DNA from: Deinococcus sp.
Lineage (GTDB): Bacteria; Deinococcota; Deinococci; Deinococcales; Deinococcaceae
Reading direction: 5' to 3'
DNA length: 64,000 nucleotides
Assembly: GCF_018260555.1 (NCBI RefSeq)
Contig: NZ_JAGLBB010000003.1
Span: 1-64,000 of the forward strand
Below are positions 60,850-64,000 of the stretch, in pieces. Numbering within the stretch: position 1 is the stretch's first letter; every line of letters begins with the position of its first letter. The notes beneath the pieces were generated by a model. The model ran no database searches. It saw only the letters and a list, made by a program, of their open reading frames with translations, and was not told the origin of the DNA. Position numbers and translations under genes: made by a program.

Positions 60850-61487
60850 ACGCTGCGCAACTTCTCGGGGACGCCCTGCGCGCCCTGCTGCCGCGCGCCT
60901 GCCCCGGATGCGGCGGGCAACTGGGCCGCGCCGCCGGACTGTGCGCCGGGTGCCGGGCCAACCTGCACGCCCACGTGGAGGCGCACAGTCCCCTGCGTGC
61001 CCAGCCGCCGGTCCCGCACCTCGTGACGCTGGGCGCGTACCGGGGCGTGAACCGCCGCGTGGTCCGCACCCTGAAGTTCGGGGAGGCCCGCGACCTCGCC
61101 GCCGTGCTGGGCGAGGCCCTCGCCGGGGGCGTGCCCGCCCACTGGAACGTGCAGGCAGTCGTGCCCGTGCCGCTGCACCCCGCCCGGCAGCGGCAGCGGG
61201 GCTTTAATCAGGCGGAACTGCTGGGCCGCGCGGTGGCCGCTCAGCTGGGCGTACCGTGCGTGCCGGGCCTGCAGCGCATCCGTCACACCGCTCAGCAGGC
61301 CCGCCGTCACGCCGCGCAGCGCGAGGACCTGCGCGGCGCGTTCCGGGCCTGTCCAGACGCCCTGCCGGGCGGCCCGATCCTGCTGATCGACGACGTGTTC
61401 ACCAGCGGCAATACGATGCTGGCCTGCCAGGACGCCCTGAACCGGGCAGGCGTGACGGACCTGTACGCGGCCGTCATCGCCCGCTAA
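60846..61487 (+). CDS. comF: ComF-family competence protein, apparent CTG start
   Basis: ComF is a phosphoribosyltransferase-like protein needed for late steps of DNA uptake in transformation. The 213-residue product has an N-terminal zinc finger (Cys19, Cys22 in RACPGCGGQL; Cys33, Cys36 in LCAGCRANL), then the PRTase domain with VVPVPLHPARQRQRGFNQAE and the PRPP loop ILLIDDVFTSGNTM. The zinc finger is in frame, but between the preceding in-frame stop (60825) and the finger there is no ATG, GTG or TTG. The best start is CTG 60846, overlapping the upstream stop as CTGA. ATG 60975 would lose the finger. The stop codon TAA is the edge of repeat copy 13. Confidence 0.88.
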   Translation: MNAAQLLGDALRALLPRACPGCGGQLGRAAGLCAGCRANLHAHVEAHSPLRAQPPVPHLVTLGAYRGVNRRVVRTLKFGEARDLAAVLGEALAGGVPAHWNVQAVVPVPLHPARQRQRGFNQAELLGRAVAAQLGVPCVPGLQRIRHTAQQARRHAAQREDLRGAFRACPDALPGGPILLIDDVFTSGNTMLACQDALNRAGVTDLYAAVIAR

Positions 61488-61610
61488 TGCGGACGGTCGT
61501 CTGTATCACCCCCCGGAACATCAACGGGATGCCAACCTCACATCCGCAACGTACTCTTCTCCTGCCTGCCGCTGCCCGGATTGATCCGGTGCAACCTCCT
61601 GACAGGCTGG
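61485..61610. repeat. dispersed palindromic repeat, copy 13 (diverged)
   Basis: It opens TAATGCGGACGGTCGTCTGT, with the comF stop codon as its first triplet. CACCCCCCGGAACATCAACG, TCCGCAACGTACTCTTCTCC and GCCCGGATTGATCCGGTGCA follow the family's module order, though with many substitutions. Confidence 0.7.
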
Positions 61611-61618
61611 TGCGCGGG

Positions 61619-62161
61619 TCAGGGCAGGCGTTCGCCGGCTGTGACCGCGTCCGGTAGCCAGTTCTCGCGGGGGGGGAGCGGGCAGGTCCAGCCGTCCCCG
61701 TACGCGCAGTACGGGTGGTAGGCGAGGTTGAAATCCACCCGCACGAGCGCGCCCTCGCCGCCCAGTTGCCGGTCCAGCGCGGCGTCCAGGTAGCGGCCCG
61801 CGCCGTACGTGCCGCCCTCGGCCGCGCCGTTCGTGGCGTCCCGGAACGGAATGAACACCCGCGCGGGCTGCTCCTCGCCGGGCGGCGTGAACACCGACAG
61901 GGTGCGCTCACCGCCCGGCAGGGGCAGCGTCACCTGCCCGTGCCGCACCATCACGCGCGGCTGGCCGGTGTTCGTCTCCAGGGTGAACTCGGCTCCCTCG
62001 TCCGGCAGGCGGTCAAGCAGCACCGTGAACGCCCACGACTCGTCCGGCGCGAAGTACCGCAGGCCATGAAACGTTTTCGGGTCCACCGGGCCGTTCCCGG
62101 CCGCGAAATGCTGGTCCTTGCGGTTACGGAAGTCCAGCACGGCCTCCTCGTACAGGCCCAT
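61619..62161 (-). CDS. DUF1684-family protein
   Basis: This 180-residue protein shows the DUF1684 pattern: an RNRKDQHFAAGNGPVDPKTF start, LRYFAPDESWAFTVLLDRL, VFIPFRDATNGAAEGGTYGA, then NLAYHPYCAYGDGWTCPLPP and ENWLPDAVTAGERLP. The family is widespread, lacks an assigned reaction, and often has these conserved Cys and Tyr residues. The ATG at 62161 overlaps the stop of the S4 gene (TAATG), so it is translationally coupled. No signal peptide is seen. Confidence 0.87.
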   Translation of the reverse strand: MGLYEEAVLDFRNRKDQHFAAGNGPVDPKTFHGLRYFAPDESWAFTVLLDRLPDEGAEFTLETNTGQPRVMVRHGQVTLPLPGGERTLSVFTPPGEEQPARVFIPFRDATNGAAEGGTYGAGRYLDAALDRQLGGEGALVRVDFNLAYHPYCAYGDGWTCPLPPRENWLPDAVTAGERLP

Positions 62162-62382
62162 TACCACTCCACCGTCACGCGCTGCCCGGCGTACTCGATG
62201 ATGTCGCCGCGCCTCAACTTGCGGCGGCGACGCGTCTCGATCTGACCGTTGAGCTGCACCTCGCCGCCCTGCACGCGGAACTTGGCTTCACCGCCCGTCT
62301 CGACCAGTCCGCGCATTTTCAGGAAGTCCTGAAGGTCGATGGTGTCCGGGTCGTAGGGGGAGTAACTGGGATCGCTGGTCAT
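62161..62382 (-). CDS. S4-domain RNA-binding protein
   Basis: This 73-residue protein is essentially one S4 domain: IDLQDFLKMRGLVETGGEAK, FRVQGGEVQLNGQIETRRRR and KLRRGDIIEYAGQRVTVEW, as in the YbcJ/YaaA-like small S4 proteins. Such proteins bind structured RNA, some on the ribosome. It has a 15-residue N-terminal lead. The start is 7 nt after a TACGCT box. The stop overlaps the DUF1684 start (TAATG). Confidence 0.92.
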   Translation of the reverse strand: MTSDPSYSPYDPDTIDLQDFLKMRGLVETGGEAKFRVQGGEVQLNGQIETRRRRKLRRGDIIEYAGQRVTVEW

Positions 62383-62389
62383 GCCGGGC

Positions 62390-62395
62390 AGCGTA
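62390..62395 (-). promoter_or_regulatory. -10 box of the S4 gene, leaderless type
   Basis: TACGCT on the minus strand ends 7 nt before ATG 62382, with no ribosome-binding site. Confidence 0.55.
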
Positions 62396-62457
62396 GCAGG
62401 GCGGGCGGGGCGGGGTCTGTACGCGCCCTGCCTGCCCTGCTACACACTGGCCTGCGC

Positions 62458-63006
62458 CTAGCGTTTGCCGTACTGCTGGCTGAACAGGCGCAGGTCCGCG
62501 TCGTCCACGCGGCGGTCCTGGTTCAGGTCGCCGGTCGTGCCGCTTTTGCCGTAGTGGTTCATCAGGATGGCCAGGTCGCTCAGGTCGATCTGCCCGTCGC
62601 CGTTCAGGTCCGCGCCGCTCAGGCCGGTGCGGGCGGCGGCGGGCGTCCAGGCACCTAGGCCCAGCTCGCGGGCCAGTTCGGCCTGCACGGCCTCCTGAAG
62701 GGAGAGCGGGCCGCGCGGGTTGAACTCGATGCGGCGGTCCGTCCCGCTGACGAACACGCGCGCGGCGACATCCGGGTTGAACGGCGCGGCGCTGGCCCCG
62801 CTGCCGCCCACCGTCAGGAGCGGGCCGCCGCTGGTGTCCAGCGTGACCGGCAGTTCCGGCGTGCTGATGACAGCTAGCGCCGCCTGCACGGCCCTCGTGA
62901 GTGCCTCGCCCTGCGGGCGGAGTTTCACGCTGGCCGCGTCGGCCGGGGCAGCCAGGAACGCAGCGAGGGCCGCGACCAGCAGCGCACGGCGGCGGGGGCG
63001 GCTCAC
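62458..63006 (-). CDS. secreted protein with dockerin-like EF-hand tail
   Basis: This 182-residue protein has an export signal (ALLVAALAAFLAAPADAA). The middle (about 25-125) contains VFVSGTDRRIEFNPRGPLSL and ELARELGLGAWTP, reminiscent of a small metzincin-like or beta domain but without a zinc motif. The C-terminal 55 residues form a dockerin type I pair: ADLNGDGQIDLSDLAILMNH and GDLNQDRRVDDADLRLFSQQ, with the Asp/Asn positions of two calcium loops. No cohesin is visible in the window. The ATG overlaps the stop of the preceding secreted-protein gene (ATGA). Confidence 0.8.
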   Translation of the reverse strand: MSRPRRRALLVAALAAFLAAPADAASVKLRPQGEALTRAVQAALAVISTPELPVTLDTSGGPLLTVGGSGASAAPFNPDVAARVFVSGTDRRIEFNPRGPLSLQEAVQAELARELGLGAWTPAAARTGLSGADLNGDGQIDLSDLAILMNHYGKSGTTGDLNQDRRVDDADLRLFSQQYGKR

Positions 63007-63593
63007 GGGCGGGCCTCCCGCGCGGCCAGAATCGCGGCGCGCAGCTTCGCCGGGTCCGTGATCGCCGCCTCTGGAGTCACGCCGGGCGTGCCAGGCGCGG
63101 CGACAGCGGGCGGGGCCGCAGTGGGCGCCGCCGCGCCGGACGCGGGCACGCTAGCTCCGTTCACGCTGGTCCCGTTCACGATGGCCCCGTTCACGACCGG
63201 GTACAGGCCCTGATAAAAGCCCACGAGCGGACTGTCCAGGCGGTCGGTGTACAGCAGCGCGATCACGTCCATCCCGGCGCGCAGGGCCGGCAGGTCCGCC
63301 GCGCCTTTCAGGAAGAACAGCGCCGGAGCGCCCTCCCGCTGCGGCAGGCTGGCCGGGTCGCCCGCCAGGGTTTCCGTGACGGTCAGCGGGACTGCCACGT
63401 ACGTCACGCCGCCCTCCTGCACGTCGGATGGCTGCCCCAGCGTGGCGCGCACGATCACCTGCGCCTTGCGCGCCTGCTGCGCCAGCGTCAGCGGGGGAGC
63501 GGTCGTGGCCTGCGCCATGAGCAGCGAACCCGGCAGGACCGCCAGCAGCGCTCCCAGCAGGACCGCGCCGCGCCGCACGCAGGAGCGCCTCAC
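63003..63593 (-). CDS. secreted hypothetical protein
   Basis: This 196-residue protein has a signal sequence (GAVLLGALLAVLPGSLLMAQ). The mature part starts with a beta-rich domain (KAQVIVRATLGQPSDVQEGG, YVAVPLTVTETLAGDPASLP, DVIALLYTDRLDSPLVGFYQ), followed by an Ala/Pro/Asn-rich linker (NGAIVNGTSVNGASVPASG) and a helical end. No family is recognised with confidence. It overlaps both neighbours by 4 nt (ATGA at each side), so the three minus-strand genes form one tightly coupled unit of exported proteins. Confidence 0.72.
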   Translation of the reverse strand: MRRSCVRRGAVLLGALLAVLPGSLLMAQATTAPPLTLAQQARKAQVIVRATLGQPSDVQEGGVTYVAVPLTVTETLAGDPASLPQREGAPALFFLKGAADLPALRAGMDVIALLYTDRLDSPLVGFYQGLYPVVNGAIVNGTSVNGASVPASGAAAPTAAPPAVAAPGTPGVTPEAAITDPAKLRAAILAAREARP

Positions 63594-64000
63594 GGAGTCC
63601 CCCCCGGCGCAGGCGTGACCGGCCCGGGTGTCACCGGCACTGGTGTCACTGGCGCTGGCGTCCCTGAAGCGGGGGCGGTGACGGCGGGCGTCACGGCGGG
63701 CGCGGCCTTCTCCTTGTCTGCTGCCGCCTTGTCTGCTGCCGCCTTGTCTGCCGCCGCCTTGTCCGCCGCCGCTTTGTCTGCCGCTGCTTTCTCCGCGCTG
63801 GCCCTGGCGGCGGCCTCGTCGCGGGCCTTCTGCTCCTCGGGCATCAGTTTCTCGCTCAGCAGTTTGCCCTGCCCGTCGCGCGCCTCGAAGCCCAGGTTGG
63901 TCGCCGCCAGCGTGACGGGCTTGGTGACCTTCAGGCTCAGCAGGGCCACGCGCGCGCCGTTGCGGGGCACGTTCTTAAAGCCCATGTCCACCGTCACGCG
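63590..64000 (-). CDS. C-terminal part of a secreted or surface protein
   Basis: Only the last 136 codons are in the window; the 5' part lies beyond position 64000. The visible segment opens VTVDMGFKNVPRNGARVALL, a beta-rich piece, then EARDGQGKLLSEKLMPEEQK. A Lys/Ala/Asp repeat follows (KAAAD repeated about five times, from a 15-bp tandem repeat near 63716-63790), then a Pro/Thr/Val-rich end (TPVPVTPGPVTPAPGGTP). Such tails are common in exported proteins. The GTG at 63997 is not likely to be the true start because the frame stays open to the window edge. It overlaps the next gene by 4 nt. Confidence 0.6.
   Translation of the reverse strand, partial: RVTVDMGFKNVPRNGARVALLSLKVTKPVTLAATNLGFEARDGQGKLLSEKLMPEEQKARDEAAARASAEKAAADKAAADKAAADKAAADKAAADKEKAAPAVTPAVTAPASGTPAPVTPVPVTPGPVTPAPGGTP

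Overview
The window is a 64 kb piece of a GC-rich bacterial chromosome, most likely a Deinococcus. The case rests on: housekeeping proteins of the Deinococcus-Thermus type (EF-P with Arg32 in a GRGGA loop, a glucose-binding protein that reads like the Thermus one, a 14-gene nuo operon); several genes whose only promoter signal is a TANNNT -10 box 6-8 nt before the start codon, the leaderless layout known from Deinococcus; envelope proteins with DUF11/SdrD-like repeats; and many short palindromic intergenic repeats like the SNR repeats of D. radiodurans. I see no rRNA, tRNA, CRISPR array, phage or intact insertion sequence.

Layout. 0-16 kb is mostly housekeeping: the end of rplT, a broken XRE regulator, a HutC-type GntR regulator, moaA, an MFS transporter, acs, a broken methyltransferase, accC-accB, efp, rplY and lysS. 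13-18.6 kb is a sugar-uptake operon (ROK repressor, glucose-type binding protein, two permeases) without its own ATPase. A histidine kinase follows. 20-31 kb, on the minus strand, is a block of four large secreted proteins: three DUF11/repeat surface proteins and one predicted outer-membrane beta-barrel. Three of the four are joined by very short or overlapping junctions. 32-47.3 kb is the complete nuoA-N operon for respiratory complex I. 47.4-64 kb is mixed: a FecR/CHASE2-GGDEF pair, an ABC-F ATPase, a TelA protein, an acetyltransferase, a BsuPI-domain protein, an ORF12-like serine hydrolase, gatC, serS, a DinB protein, comF, a DUF1684/S4 pair, and a minus-strand operon of secreted proteins including one with a dockerin-like tail.

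The most striking pattern is the intergenic repeat family, with about a dozen copies built from shared modules. Its outer end reads TGATACGGA or a close variant. In nine cases the first three bases of that end are the stop codon of the adjacent gene; at 52503-52580 the element sits exactly between the stop codons of two convergent genes. A second repeat type, a 126-bp unit present twice in tandem, fills the nuoC-nuoD gap and keeps an open frame that overlaps both neighbours by 4 nt. Other nuo spacers carry short ATCACCC/ATCAACC repeats before their ribosome-binding sites. Two pseudogenes, several minisatellites and one gene that seems to need a CTG start (comF) complete the unusual content.
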